A stretch of DNA of 5,430 nt, taken from NCBI GenBank assembly GCA_964526225.1, contig CAZGLL010000049.1:1-5430 (forward strand), in the 5' to 3' direction. Shown here in pieces: positions 5,307 to 5,430 of the stretch. Source of the DNA: DRYM01 sp964526225. Its GTDB lineage: Archaea; Thermoproteota; Thermoprotei_A; EX4484-217-1. The position numbers and the translations under genes are program-made. Position 1 is the stretch's first letter, and every line of letters begins with the position of its first letter. The notes below the pieces were generated by a model that saw only the letters and a program-made list of their open reading frames with translations, did no database searches and was not told where the DNA came from.

Positions 5307-5430
5307 TTGAATATGAGGAGGCATCTTAAGAACCCGTTTGTTGTGTCTATGGTGCTGCTACTAGTTCTGGTTGTACCCATCGTTGTTGCTATGCTCAGTT
5401 CCTGGCAGATGAGCGAGGAAACGCTAGGGT
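5307..5430 (+). CDS. N-terminus of a membrane-anchored or exported protein (cut by window end)
   Basis: An open frame running off the right edge, 41 codons present. It starts with a basic stretch (MRRHLKN), followed by a single strong hydrophobic helix, about FVVSMVLLLVLVVPIVVAML, then a polar stretch (SSWQMSEETLG). This is a signal peptide, an N-terminal anchor or the first helix of a transporter. GAGGGTGGGT (5291-5300) is well placed for the TTG at 5307; the ATG at 5313 is two codons further and equally usable, and a GTG at 5295 is also in frame. GC content is clearly higher than in the preceding spacer. The part present is too short to name a family. Confidence 0.65.
   Translation, partial: MNMRRHLKNPFVVSMVLLLVLVVPIVVAMLSSWQMSEETLG

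Noticed and set aside
5168..5380. Minus-strand frame of 70 codons at the right end
   Set aside because: Low-complexity polar sequence without family likeness; antisense to a frame with a good ribosome binding site and a membrane helix.

Overview
The window looks like a piece of a hyperthermophilic archaeal chromosome, most likely a low-GC member of the Thermoproteota near Desulfurococcales (Ignisphaera or Staphylothermus type). Evidence: three tRNA genes, each with a short bulge-helix-bulge intron exactly between positions 37 and 38, each with an encoded CCA and a TTTAAA or TTATTTATA-like TATA box 30-37 bases upstream; very GC-rich tRNA stems in an otherwise AT-rich sequence; and ribosome binding sites of the GGAGG/GGTG type. 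The genus is inference; no search was run.

Layout. Bases 1-46 hold a GC-rich hairpin cut by the left edge, possibly the end of a structured RNA. Bases 197-1078 (minus) encode a BioD-like P-loop NTPase. It diverges from a tRNA cluster on the plus strand: elongator-type Met(CAT) at 1169-1266, Thr(TGT) at 1335-1428 and Pro(TGG) at 1772-1868. A 59-residue two-helix membrane protein sits between Thr and Pro at 1513-1692. Bases 2093-4029 (minus) hold a two-gene operon with a 4-base ATGA overlap: a UbiA-type membrane prenyltransferase, then a GT4 glycosyltransferase. Bases 4372-4611 (minus) encode a stand-alone HicB-like protein. Bases 4845-4883 carry a diverged copy of the 3' exon of the Pro tRNA. 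After about 420 non-coding bases, a membrane-anchored protein starts on the plus strand and runs off the right edge.

How it fits together. The intact Pro tRNA and the downstream 3'-half copy lie in the same orientation and differ only by five transitions. This is the geometry left when an element integrates into a tRNA gene. The roughly 3.0 kb between them holds UbiA, the glycosyltransferase and HicB, so these may be cargo of an old integrated element or island whose integrase is gone. The UbiA-GT4 pair probably makes a prenylated or polyprenyl-linked, glycosylated lipid; its substrates cannot be read from sequence. No CRISPR array, transposase, integrase or rRNA gene was seen.
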